A stretch of DNA of 64,000 nucleotides from Letharia columbiana. Taxonomy: Eukaryota; Ascomycota; Lecanoromycetes; Lecanorales; Parmeliaceae. Shown piece by piece: positions 12,419 through 23,878 of this stretch. A program made the position numbers and the translations under genes. The notes under the pieces are model-generated. The model ran no database searches and was not told where the DNA came from. It saw nothing but the letters and a program-made list of their open reading frames with translations. Every line of letters begins with the position of its first letter. Within the stretch, counting starts at the first letter, position 1. The stretch is from positions 186,001 to 250,000 of the forward strand of contig NW_023501084.1 of the NCBI RefSeq assembly GCF_014066305.1, read 5' to 3'.

Positions 12419-15400
12419 TCACAGACCGATGCCCGCAACGACGGTATTGACCACCGGGACCAGCGCCACCGCCCCACCGCTCGTGCTCACCGCCACCGCG
12501 TTCGTCACCACGACCGTGGTGAACCCGGTCGGGGTCACCGCGACCGGCGTCGCGGAGACTGCGGCCACCGTGACCGTGACGAAGGTGCTCGGCGCCGTCG
12601 CCGTCACGCTGGGCAGGAGCTGGACCGTGCCGCCGAGCGTGGCTTGGATGAGTGAGTTCTGGATGGAGATTTCGAGACTGACGCAGGCTTCGTCGGGGCA
12701 GTTGTACGGTAGCAGGGTCGAGATCGGCGCGGTGGTTGCTGCCCCTAAGATGGGTAGGGCCGGGAGGAGTGTGATTGTGGGGAGGGTGTCGGTGGGCAGG
12801 ATTGTGGGGACTGCGACTGTGGGGACGATGTCGGTGGTGAGGATGTCTGTAGAGATAACATCGGTAGGGAACATCGGTAGGGAGGACGTAGGATCTACTG
12901 TAGGGATGATGTCGGTGGAGAGGATGTCTGTAGAGATAACATCGGTGGGGACGACATCGGTAGGGACGACCGTAGGCACTATAACTGTAGGGATGATGTC
13001 GGTGGGGAGGATGTCTGTAGGGACAACATCGGTAGGGACGACCGTAGGCACTATAACTGTAGGGATGATGTCGGTGGTGAGGATGTCTGTAGGGATAACA
13101 TCGGTAGGGAGGACAGTAGGAACTGCTACTGTAGGGATGATGTCGGTGGTGAGGATGTCTGTAGGATAATATCCGTAGGGACAACATCGGTAGGGAGGAC
13201 AGTAGACACTGTAACTGTAGGGATGATGTCGGTGGGGAGGATGTCTGTAGGGACAACATCGGTAGGGAGGACAGTAGGAACTGCTACTGTAGGGATGATG
13301 TCGGTGGAGAGGATGTCTGTAGGGATAACATCGGTAGGGAGGACATCGGTAGGGACAACATCGGTAGGGAGGACAGTAGGAACTGCTACTGTAGGGATGA
13401 TGTCGGTAGGGAGGACATCGGTAGGGAGGACATCGGTAGGGACAACATCGGTAGGGACAACATCGGTAGGAAGGACCATAGACACTGTAACTGTAGGGAT
13501 GATGTCGGTGGGGAGGATGTCTGTAGGTAGCTCGGTAGGGAGGATATCGGTAGGGAGGACATCGGTGGGGAGGCCATCGGTAGGGAGAACATCGGTAGGG
13601 AGGATTCTGTTGGGATAATATCGGTAGGGAGGACAGTAGGAACTGCTACTGTAGGGATGATGTCGGTAGGGAGGATATCCGTAGGGACAACATCGGTAGG
13701 GACGACATCGGTAGGGACGACCGTGGGCACTGCAACTGTAGGGATGATGTCGGTGGGGAGGATGTCTGTAGGTACCGGTAGGGACAACATCGGTAGGGAG
13801 GACATCGGTAGGGACAACATCGGTAGGGAGGACAGTAGGAACTGCTACTGTAGGGATGATGTCGGTAGGGAGGACATCGGTAGGGAGGACATCGGTAGGG
13901 ACAACATCGGTAGGGACAACATCGGTAGGAAGGACCATAGACACTGTAACTGTAGGGATGATGTCGGTAGGGAGGATATCGGTCGGGACAATATCGGTAG
14001 GGACAACATCGGTAGGGACAACATCGGTAGGGAGGACAGTAGGAACTGCTACTGTAGGGACAATATCGGTAGGGAGGACATCGGTAGGGAGGACATCGGT
14101 AGGGAGGACATCGGTAGGGAGGACATCGGTAGGGAGGACATCGGTAGGGAGGACATCGGTAGGGAGGACATCGGTAGGGAGGACAGTAGGAACTGCTACT
14201 GTAGGGATGATGTCGGTAGGGAGGATGTCTGTAGGGACAACATCGGTAGGGACGACCGTGGGCACTGCAACTGTAGGGATGATGTCGGTGGGGAGGATGT
14301 CTGTAGGTAGCGCGGTAGGGAGGATATCCGTAGGGACAATATCGGTCGGGACAATGTCGGTCGGGACAATATCCGTAGGGACAACATCGGTAGGGAGGAC
14401 CGTAGGCACTGCAACTGTAGGGATAATGTCGGTAGGGGGGGATGTCTGTAGGTAGCGCGGTAGGGAGGACATCGGTAGGTAGGATATCTGTAGGTAGCAC
14501 CGTAGGAAGAGCAGCTGTAGGGAGAATATCGGTGGGTAGGATATCAGTGGGAAGGATGTCGGTAGGGACAACATCGGTGGGACAACGTCGGTGGGGAGGA
14601 TATCGGTAGGGAGCGCCGTGGGTATTGCGACTGTAGGGAGAATATCGGTAGGTAGGATATCTGTAGGTAGCACCGTAGGAAGAGCAGCTGTAGGGAGAAT
14701 ATCGGTGGGTAGGATATCGGTGGGAAGAGCAGCTGTAGGGAGAATATCCGTGGGAAGGATATCGGTGGGGAGGATATCTGTCGGTAGCACCGTAGGGAGA
14801 GCAGCTGTAGGGAGAATATCGGTGGGTAGGATATCGGTGGGAAGAGCAGCTGTAGGGAGAATATCCGTGGGAAGGATATCGGTGGGGAGGATATCTGTCG
14901 GTAGCACCGTAGGGAAGAGCAGCTGTAGGGAGAATATCCGTGGGAAGGATATCGGTGGGGAGGATATCTGTCGGTAGCACCGTGGGGAGAGCAGCTGTAG
15001 GTAGATTATCGGTAGGCAGGATATCTGTAGGAAGGATATCGGTAGGGAGAATATCGGTAGGTAATATATTGTAGGGAGCGCTGTAGGTATTGCCACTGTA
15101 GGTAGAATATCGGTAGGCAGGATACCTGTAGGGAGGACATTGGTAGGCAGGATATCTGTAGGAACGATATCGGTAGGCAGGATATTTGTAGGGACGATAT
15201 CGGTAGGGAGAATATTGGTAGGTAAGATATCTGTAGGGAGGATATCGGTAGGTAGTACTGTAGGAATTGCAAGCGTAGGGAGGATATCGGTAGGTAGGAT
15301 ATTTGTAGGGAGGATATTCGTAGGTAGGATATCTGTAGGCAGGATATCGGTGGGGAGGATATCGGTGGGGAGAATATTGGTAGGGAGGATATCGGTAGGT

Positions 15401-18357
15401 AGGATATCGGTAGGGAGAATATTGGTAGGTAGGATGCCTGTAGGGAGGATATCGGTGGGGAGAATACCGGTAGGGAGAATATCGGTAGGTAGGATGCCTG
15501 TAGGGAGGATATCGGTAGGGAGAATATTGGTAGGTAGGATGCCTGTAGGGAGGATATCGGTGGGGAGAATACCGGTAGGGAGAATATCGGTAGGTAGGAT
15601 GCCTGTAGGGAGGATATCGGTAGGTAGAATGTCTGTAGGCAGGATGCCTGTAGGGAGGATATCGGTGGGGAGAATATCGGTAGGTAGGATGCCTGTAGGG
15701 AGGATATCGGTAGGTAGAATGTCTGTAGGCAGGATGCCTGTAGGGAGGATATCGGTGGGGAGAATATCGGTAGGGAGGATATTGGTAGGGAGGATATCGG
15801 TAGGTAGGATGTCTGTAGGCAGGATGCCCGTAGGGAGGATATTGGTGGGGAGAATATCGGTGGGGAGAATATCGGTAGGTAGGATACCTGTAGGGAGGAT
15901 ATCGGTAGGTAGAATGTCTGTAGGTAGGATGCCTGTAGGGAGAATATCGGTAGGGAGGATGCCTGTAGGGAGGATATCGGTGGGGAGAATATCGGTAGGG
16001 AGGATATTGGTAGGGAGGATATCGGTAGGTAGGATGTCTGTAGGCAGGATGCCTGTAGGGAGGATATTGGTGGGGAGAATATCGGTGGGGAGAATATCGG
16101 TAGGTAGGATACCTGTAGGGAGGATATCGGTAGGTAGAAGATTTGTAGGTAGAAGATTTGTAGGTAGAAGATTTGTAGGTAGGATGCCTGTAGGGAGGAT
16201 ATTGGTAGGGAGAATATCGGTAGGTAGGATGCCTGTAGGGAGGATATCGGTGGGGAGAATATCGGTAGGGAGGATATTGGTAGGGAGGATATCGGTAGGT
16301 AGGATGTCTGTAGGTAGAAGATTCGTAGGTAGAAGATTTGTAGGTAGGATGCCTGTAGGGAGGATATCGGTAGGTAGGATGTCTGTAGGTAGAAGATTTG
16401 TAGGTAGGATACCTGTAGGGAGGATATTGGTAGGTAGGATGTCGTAGTGGAGAAGATTTGTAGGTAGAAGATTTGTAGGTAGGATGCTCTGGTAGGGAGA
16501 AGATTTGTAGGTAGAAGATTCGTAGGTAGGAGATTTGTAGGTAGAAGATTTGTAGGTAGGATGCCTGTAGGGAGAATATTGGTAGGGAGAATATCGGTAG
16601 GTAGGATGTCTGTAGGTAGAAGATTTGTAGGTAGAAGATTTGTAGGTAGAAGATTTGTAGGTAGGATGCCTGTAGGGAGAATATTGGTAGGTAGGATGAT
16701 CTGTAGGTAGAAGATTTGTAGGTAGAAGATTTGTAGGTAGGATGCCTGTAGGGAGGATATTGGTAGGGAGAATATCGGTAGGTAGGATGTCTGTAGGTAG
16801 AAGATTTGTAGGTAGAAGATTTGTAGGTAGGATGCCTGTAGGGAGGATATTGGTAGGGAGAATATCGGTAGGTAGGATGCTTGTAGGGAGGATATTGGTA
16901 GGGAGAATATCGGTAGGTAGGATGTCTGTAGGCAGGATGCCTGTAGGGAGGATATTGGTAGGGAGAATATCGGTAGGTAGGATGTCTGTAGGCAGGATGC
17001 CTGTAGGGAGGATATTGGTAGGGAGAGCATCGGTAGGTAGATGCTGTAGGTAGGATGCCTGTAGAGAGGATATTGGTAGGGAGAATATTGGTAGGTAGGA
17101 TGTCTGTAGTGGGCGCAGGACTGGTAGACGTAGAAATTGTGTGCCTAGAACTCGAGATCGCAGGACTCGTGGTCACCAATCTCGTAGTCACTGAACTCGT
17201 AGACGTGGCGCTCTTTGTTGTGGGCAACGCGTTCAGTCCCAAAGTCACGCTGGCTTGTACACCTAAGGACAATGACACACAGATCTCGTCTTGGAGAAAC
17301 CGAAGTCAGCCTTTGCCATTGATGAAGTAGGAGATATAAGCTTACTACCGCAACCAAATGGCAAAGAACTAGTAGAGGCGGTGCCGGCCCCGGCCCGTCC
17401 TGCATTGGACTCAGACACACAAGCAAGATCAGTGCATCCGTAGGGTAGGGAACTGGTGCTCGATGCGGTCACCGACTGGGAGCTGGCAGGTGTGGAGCTT
17501 GTCGTGTTGGCGTAGTGGGAGAAAGATTGACGTGAAGACAAACTGATGGCCCCAGTAACAGAAGCTAACGAAGCTACCACGTTGGACAATCTTTGCGTTG
17601 TGGCCGTAGAAGTGCTAGAGGTGGAGGTGGAGGAGGAATACGCTGCTAAGGCTTTCTGAGCGCGTTTCAACATTTTCAGACCGCCGCAAAATTCGTCCTG
17701 ATCGTCTTTGCAGGGTACATTGCACACGCTGTCGGCTCCGCGCGCCGGAGCTGCTACAATGGAATCTCCGCATGTGCCTTGCACTGTTGTCAGTGTTTAC
17801 ATCCTTCTCAAGGATTGGTAGTCACCCACAGTCAACGCCAGATTCCAATGAGAAGTAGGTCGAGCCCAGACAGAGCAGTCCACACTGGTCTACATCTCCA
17901 ACGGTATAGCTGGCAGCGACGGGCTGTATGTACTGGCCTTCAAAACATCCCACGTACACGTACGTTGCCCCTGCTATGGCGATTCGACTGGGGATAGATA
18001 CTAGACTATTGGTGGAGCTAGCAGTAGCTGTAAGGCTGTTCGTCGAACTTGGAGATGTTAGTATTGGGACAGAGGATGCTATACCTGAGCTTAAATCTGT
18101 TAAGGTAGGTGAGACAGAACTGCCGAGCCCGGCATTCGAGCCAATCGCAGTTGTGATACTACCTGAAGGTAAGGAGGTGGTAACAGGTACAACGACCTCG
18201 ACCAAACTCGATGTAAGGAAGCAGACTTAGCACCTTTCTTAGCATGACCTCGATCCTTCGCTCCCGAGATCGACTTACCACTTTCTTCCTGAGCACTGCT
18301 GGTTGGAACATGTGTCAGTGCTACTAGAACCAATGGCAGAAACCAAAGACGGGCCAT
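12419..18357 (-). CDS. Secreted WSC-domain protein with giant repeat stalk
   Basis: Probable cell-surface or wall glycoprotein. Exons 18357-18279, 18225-17830, 17777-17349 and 17289-12419; introns 53, 52 and 59 nt. Order: signal peptide (MARLWFLPLVLVALTHVPTS), Ser/Thr-rich spacer, WSC domain (YVYVGCFEGQY ... VDCTCGD ... DEFCGG; the central CxC is made by joining exons 2 and 3), Ser/Thr-rich linker with a GCTDLACVS motif, a cysteine module (CDEICVSL...), about 4.3 kb of 15-bp repeats, and a second such module (CPDEACVSLEISIQ) before a hydrophobic C-terminal tail after STSGG, which could be a GPI signal. The repeat enters and leaves in the LPTDI phase and exon 4 keeps the frame overall (summed exons divisible by three), but inside the array indels shift the phase, and the entry frame meets a stop at 13646. 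The exact protein is therefore uncertain; the gene itself is clear. Confidence 0.75.
12770..17105 (-). repeat. 15-bp minisatellite, coding, about 4.3 kb
   Basis: Roughly 290 units of a 15-bp repeat, plus-strand consensus GGTAGGGAGGATATC with variants (GGTAGGGACAACATC and others). The minus strand reads DILPT in the host gene's phase, YPPYR in a second and ISSLP in the third, none with a stop. Two blocks are visible: 12.8-14.5 kb has higher-order units built around the peptide IIPTVAVPTVLPTDVV, while 14.5-17.1 kb is simpler, with TNILPTG/TNLLPT variants nearest the N-terminal side. Confidence 0.92.
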
Positions 18358-19097
18358 GTTACGCTCGGCGGTGTGAGGGATTGGGGTTAATGGGGCTGTA
18401 ACTGACCAGTCAAAGCCACCATGACTCCGTCTATATCTTTTCGACAGATGGTTGTGATCGGACGAGAGGAATGAATCCTTTCGCGGGCCCGTGAAACATG
18501 TGGGAAGCGAGATCAATGAGATTAAGCGAGGTCAAGCGAGATCAAGCGAGGTGTTTCGTGGGTATCAACAGAAAAACAAACGCGTGGGGAAAAGCATCAC
18601 GTTTTTATGGAATGGAATTTGAGGAAGGGTGAGACAACAGGTGAAAGAACCACCACGCAGTAGTCAGGGTAGGAACCACCTTTTAGCGAGCTGAAAGAAC
18701 AGTGAACGACAGCAAGCAGTGATCGAGCATGACATTTGCTGCACGTTGGTTTTGATGCATTGAATGAAAAGGCGAATATAGTCTGCAGCTTTCTGATGCA
18801 CACGATCGAACAATCCGGAATGTGGCGTAGATACAAGAAATATTGTCCCCTTGCTTCAACCAACAGGGTAGCGCTTAATTATCGAAACGGTGATTTCCTG
18901 ACTTCTTCTGAACAAACACGCTGGGGGGTATCTCTTACTAAAAAAGATTCGAAACGATAACATTTGCACATTGAAGATGTTGACGATTCCACCTCCCGTG
19001 AACAATCAACGATGATATGTTTCTATTGCTGGGCAGGAACAAACTTGGATCGAACCGCATTTGCGACTATGCATTAGATCAGCAATTTGCGTAGTCA
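18358..19097. other. Promoter side of WSC gene and 3' flank of the Dnt1-like gene
   Basis: No gene seen. At about 18505-18552, 130-200 bp upstream of the WSC start codon, a short imperfect tandem repeat of the type GATCAAGCGAG occurs four times and could be a regulatory cluster; no factor is assigned. Confidence 0.45.
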
Positions 19098-22000
19098 TCA
19101 GGGTCTGCTTAACCTACGCTTCATCACTCCTCCCATACCCGGGTAAGGACGGAACTTCTTGTTGGAGCTAGCCTGACTGGGTGGCTCATCGACATCCTCG
19201 TCCTCGTCTGAACTGCTGCTGCTATCATCGCTATCGCTGCTTGACTTGTCAGATCCAGACTTTCCTACAGGCGAAGCGCTAAGTGGCTGCGATGAGGAAG
19301 TGTCCAATTTCGGATTCACCCCTGGTGTGACTGCTTGAGGGACTTTCTGGAGCTCCGAGAGACGAGGATACTTGTAGTAGGCAGGGCGGATACCGTTAGG
19401 AAGGCGTCCGGCATGGTCTAGCCCTTGATTGATGACCTTGCCATCTGCACCGCCGTTGGTGGTTGAAGAAGACTGTTTAACGCGAGGTCTTGGTATCGAT
19501 TGCTGAGACTCGAGCTGCAACTGTTTATCCGCCGCTTGATCGACGTGCTTGCCATCACCATGCATTGAGATAGCGCTGCGTGAGCAAGTAGACAAGGCTT
19601 GGCTTGACTGCGAAGACGCTTTGCTTTGTAAGTAGCCTTCCGGTTGTTTTACCCCGACATTGACGGCCTTGCTGGACCCCTCCACAGTGACAGGTGCCAG
19701 CTTGCCATTCTTTGCCCCAGTCGGCGTCTTAGATGATGACGCTTGGAGTTGTACCCATGCGTCAGACTCCAACTCTGAATCCGAAGCTATACTGGAAGCG
19801 GAACCAGAGCTCAACGACAACGTTTCGGACAAAGCCAGGGCCGGGGATCGAGAGGTTGATTTCTGCAGAGACGTGGTGTTCAATTTAGATGTGGAGCGAG
19901 GGAGAGTAGCTGGAGCTGCTGTTCTGTGCTTTTCGACTCTGATGTTGCGGAGAACAGGGTCTAAAGCTACACCTGAAGATTTCACTTCCGCAGTCTTCTT
20001 TTCTTGAGAAGTTGTGACGGGGAAGATGGGCTTCCTTGCACTCGGCCCAGCTTCGGCATTGCCGGTCTGCCACACTGGTTCCTCTGAGGTGCTTGTATCT
20101 TCGCCAGATGAAAGAACTATCTCCTTCTCTGGCGCCCGCTTGGACATAATTGGAGGATCAACGGCACGACCCTTCTTCTTCTTCACCTCTCTGGTCACAT
20201 TGAGCTTCGTCTGGACCTTCCCATTCTTGGCAGGAATTTTCGTGATTTTGCTGTCCGATGATTTCTTGGGAATGAGAGATTTCATGGGCGTTTCCGAAGG
20301 CGCGATGGATGCTGTTCTGGAAGGATTCTTCGGAGGATTTGTTGCGGATGATGACTTGGTGGCAAGCTCGTTGTTGATTCCTTTGAGAGACCTGGACTTC
20401 GAGGTCGGAGGAATGTACTCATTGAGCTTGGCCCGTGGCGGCACGTCGAAAGATACAGAAGACACAGACCGACGCAGCGCACTTGGAGTGTGTCGAAGGG
20501 CACTTCGAAGTGGCGCATCCATGTTCCCTGAAGATCGGCTGCTTGAAGGACTTGACCTCAAGGAACCCTCGTATGGAGAAGATTTGGTGACAGAACATCC
20601 GGGTATGACCGGCGTCATAGACCGCTTTCGACCTGCAATATTGGAGGATGCTGAAGGATCTGTTGAAGCTCGACTTCGCATCTCCGGAGAATCTCTCAGC
20701 GTCTGCACGTCTCCGTCTGCTAATTTTTTTAAACCTTGCTCCCTCAACGCCGTCGTCGTCTCTTGCGCTGTCCCGGCTCGATGGGCTCGATGCTTGGTGT
20801 CTTTGGAATCGATGTCTGCGGGCTTTTGGGGGTTCTCTCGTGCACGCTGTTCTTCGCGAGCTTTCTTCTCACGGTTCTTGCCTTGCGCTTCTCTGGTTTT
20901 CTCGTCGGCTTTTGCCTCATCAGCTTGTTTCTTGGCTGCCAGCTCTTTGAGCCTTGCCTTTTCCCTTTCCCCTTTCCTTTTCCTTTTCCTTTTCCTTTTC
21001 CTTCTTCTCTGCCTCAATTTGCTTGGCGCCTTCTGCTGCCAGCATCACTTTGTTAGCTTCTTCTGCTAACGCCGTCTCCTTGGTTTGCCGTTCGCGAGCC
21101 AGCTTCTCGGTGATCTTCTTTTCTTCTGCTAGTCGCGCTGCGTTCACCCTTTTCTCCTCAATGCGCTGGGCCTCCGCAAGCTCTTCCTCTTTTGCCTTTG
21201 CCTTCTTTGCCTGCGCTGACTCTTCAGCTCTGGCTTTCTTTTCTTTTGCTTCTCTTACGTCTGCTAGTCTTTCCTCGTTGGCTCTGCGCTCGGCTACCTC
21301 CTTCTTTGCCACGTTTTCCTTTTCCAAGGTATCTCGGGCTAGTTTCTTCTCTTCATCTTTCTTTTCTCTAATTCTCTTCTTCTCCTGTAGTTCTTCGGCT
21401 TCTTCAGCCAGTCGTTCTGCTTCTCGAGCGAAGCGATTGTCACCCGGATTGCGAACTACACCATTGGCATCATGATCTAAGCACACTGTTTCATCTGGTT
21501 TCTGCCCCTGGCTTGATACGTGATTGCCTCTTTGCTGGACAATTGATTCTGCTGTGCCATTGGCAGACTTATTGGAATCTTGCGACCAGGCAGTGTTAGC
21601 TTGAGATGAGGTCTGGGTCGCATCCACAAGGTCATTATGAACAGTAGTTTCTTTCGGTGTTTCTCGATCTAAGTTTGTTCGGTCATTATCGTAAGGCTCA
21701 GACTGTGCGTGCTCAAGAGGCTCGGCATCATGTTTGCCATGCCGCTTCGGAACATTCTGATCGCTCATGTTTTCATCCCTGGGGTCTCGTCTTGGCTTTT
21801 GGATTTTCTCGCACTGTGCTGGGCTGGTGACTTCACTTAGGGATATGGAAGCCCCATTCTTACGCGATTGCGGAAAAGTGGGCACGAGGAACTGGCCGTC
21901 TCTGCGATCTGCTCCTGCTTCGTCCGATTCCTTAGGCGATGTGAAGCTTGCGGCAGTCGTTTTGCTGGATTTGAGGCGCTTCGCACTTTGCATTTGCTGT

Positions 22001-23343
22001 TTTTCATGAAAGCTCTCAGTGTCTGATTCGATAGGGTCAAAGATGGGATCTGAGCTGCGCAAAGTTCTACTGCTGCTCCCGACGTTTTGTGCGTGTTCTG
22101 GTTCTGCTGTCGAGCGTAGGTGCCTAGGGGTTTGATTGACGTTGGCTGCCTTCTCCCCTATTTGCCTTACACCGATACCATGGTTCTTCGCATACTCGTC
22201 GACAATCTGCGGAATTGATACTGGTTGCAATGCCGAGCTGAAGATGAAGGGGGTCGTTGAAGGTTCTGGCGGATTTGCACTGGTAGTAGGCTGTTCGCCA
22301 GATGCATTGATTGTGCCCGCGGGTGGTACTTCATGAACCGACGCTCTGAGCTCTGGTGATTCTGATTTTGTGCTCTCACGATCGAGTTGCATAGCTCCTC
22401 CAAAAGCTCTGCCGACCGCTGTTGTTTCTCTGCCAAGTGGTGAGTCCGGTATCGCGGCGAGGTCGACCTCATTGCCAGGGATAGACTCTTGTGGACCGAC
22501 AAGGGTAAGGGACGTTGGGGTACCGTACGGGTTTAAATCTGTATGCTAATTTAACAGTGCAAACAGGGAGATGCGACAACCAAGACGTACGCTTCTTTCC
22601 AGGCGATATCTGCGAGTCAAGGACCTGATGAATCGATTCCTGCGTCCCGGAAGTCTGAGATGAGTGATACAGCCCATCCCGCTGTCCCTCGCCCATTCTC
22701 AACGGCTGGTGGGCAGCGGATGTCCTGTTAAGCCTTGATTCGTACGTGCGCTGCCGCTTGGTTGCTGTCCCGAACGGCCTATCGGGCTCAGCATCCGACT
22801 CTTCGATACTTGGTATTTCACGATGTATGTTTCGTGAGTGCTGTGAAGGGTAGGACAGTGAAGATTGTTCAAAAGGCCGTTTGTGCGGTCTTGCGGATGA
22901 ATCTGGGGCCAGCGAGGTAAAGCGTTGTAGAGTACCGAGTTCGACTGACTGGGGTGGATACCTGTGGACCTCCAGGATCGAATTTCGGATATTGCCGTCA
23001 TTTCCTCTATCGTCAAAGAGGTCGCCAACGATTCGCTGCTCCAGATCCACAAAATCGCCGTAGGCAGTCTTGAGATATCGAATATTCAATGGCCTGGTTG
23101 ATGGCGGACTCGAGTCAGCAGAGAAGGGAAGTGGGCTTTCCCTGGTGCGACTCACCCCATGGAACCCTCGAACATCCTTCCCCATGAAATGTAGATTTTA
23201 TCGCAGACCTCCTGCATCGGAGTGTTTTCAGTGCATGGTTCGCACCACTTTACAGTCTCTTGACGCGTTTCAGCACTACTGAAGGGTGACGGGCGTGGCT
23301 GCTCCCAGGGCAGGACACAGATTTGAAGCCGTATGCGACTCAT
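19098..23343 (-). CDS. Dnt1/Net1-like nucleolar protein
   Basis: Candidate member of the fungal family with a Cdc14-phosphatase-binding N-terminus (Net1/Dnt1 type), which in yeasts sits in the nucleolus and links rDNA, Cdc14 and cytokinesis control. Exons 23343-23156, 23093-22591 and 22538-19098; introns 62 and 52 nt. The N-terminus (SRIRLQICVLPWEQPRP ... MQEVCDKIYISWGRMF ... LKTAYGDFVDLEQRIVGDLF) has the ubiquitin-like beta-strand/helix pattern of that domain. Then come about 300 disordered residues, a very charged coiled coil (Glu/Lys/Ala heptads, about residues 520-750), a Ser/Lys-rich tail and a conserved-looking end (YPRLSELQKVP; FRPYPGMGGVMKRR). The frame breaks inside a purine tract: skipping one G of the run complementary to 20969-20972 joins KEKEKEKE to REKARLKELAAKK and keeps the coiled coil. 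With that correction the product is about 1,376 residues. Confidence 0.7.
20953..21006 (-). repeat. Purine-rich hexanucleotide tract in coding sequence
   Basis: Repeats of AAGGAA on the coding strand encode alternating Lys-Glu inside the coiled coil of the Dnt1-like protein. The gene's frameshift sits at its downstream edge, where four G occur in place of the three that would keep the frame. Confidence 0.8.
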
Positions 23344-23878
23344 TTTGATAATATTTTAGAGCATACTTTTGAAGCTGCAGGCGAAGATGTGATGTAAGAA
23401 TTCAATTGAAGCTGTGAGAAAGGGATAAGAGTCTAAGGGTGAGGGTGAACTTCTGTACGCGATTTTGTCAAAGCTCACTTTTAAGGTACCTAAGTAAGGT
23501 ACTTCATTTGAACGGTTCGGCCCGCCGTTTGATCCGCAAGTTTTAGCCTCGGCGTTAAGATCTCCCCTCCGAGCCTTCCGAGCCTTCCGAGCCTTCCAAG
23601 AGTTGGAGTTGACTATGCAATCTCATTGCTTGCTATTGCTGGCAAGCCATTGTTGTGGAAACGGATGCGTTCACTTGATAAAATTCGCTGCTCAGAGTAA
23701 TACGGGGCCCAATGGTAATCATAACAGATGATGTGTTGCTAGATATTCTCAAAATGTCTATAAACAAGCGATCAAGTAATGTCAACAACCCTCCAGCTCC
23801 ATCCCCGCCAAAACAAAGCACCTTGCTGAGTCGACTTAAGTCAACAGTCTTCATCAACATCATCGAGCCTCTGCACCT
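23344..23878. other. Promoter side of Dnt1-like gene, with 10-bp tandem repeat
   Basis: About 535 bp without a gene. A GAGCCTTCCG decamer is repeated three times in tandem at about 23571-23600, some 230 bp upstream of the Dnt1-like start codon. The rest holds the 3' flank of the sugar porter. Confidence 0.5.

Noticed and set aside
15140..16447. 435-codon plus-strand ORF of VGRIS repeats
   Set aside because: It is the antisense reading of the minisatellite; there is no start region, signal peptide or flanking coding sequence on that strand.
20014..21475. Long plus-strand ORFs rich in Phe, Ser and Leu
   Set aside because: Antisense of the Lys/Glu-rich Dnt1-like coding sequence, a usual effect of such composition.
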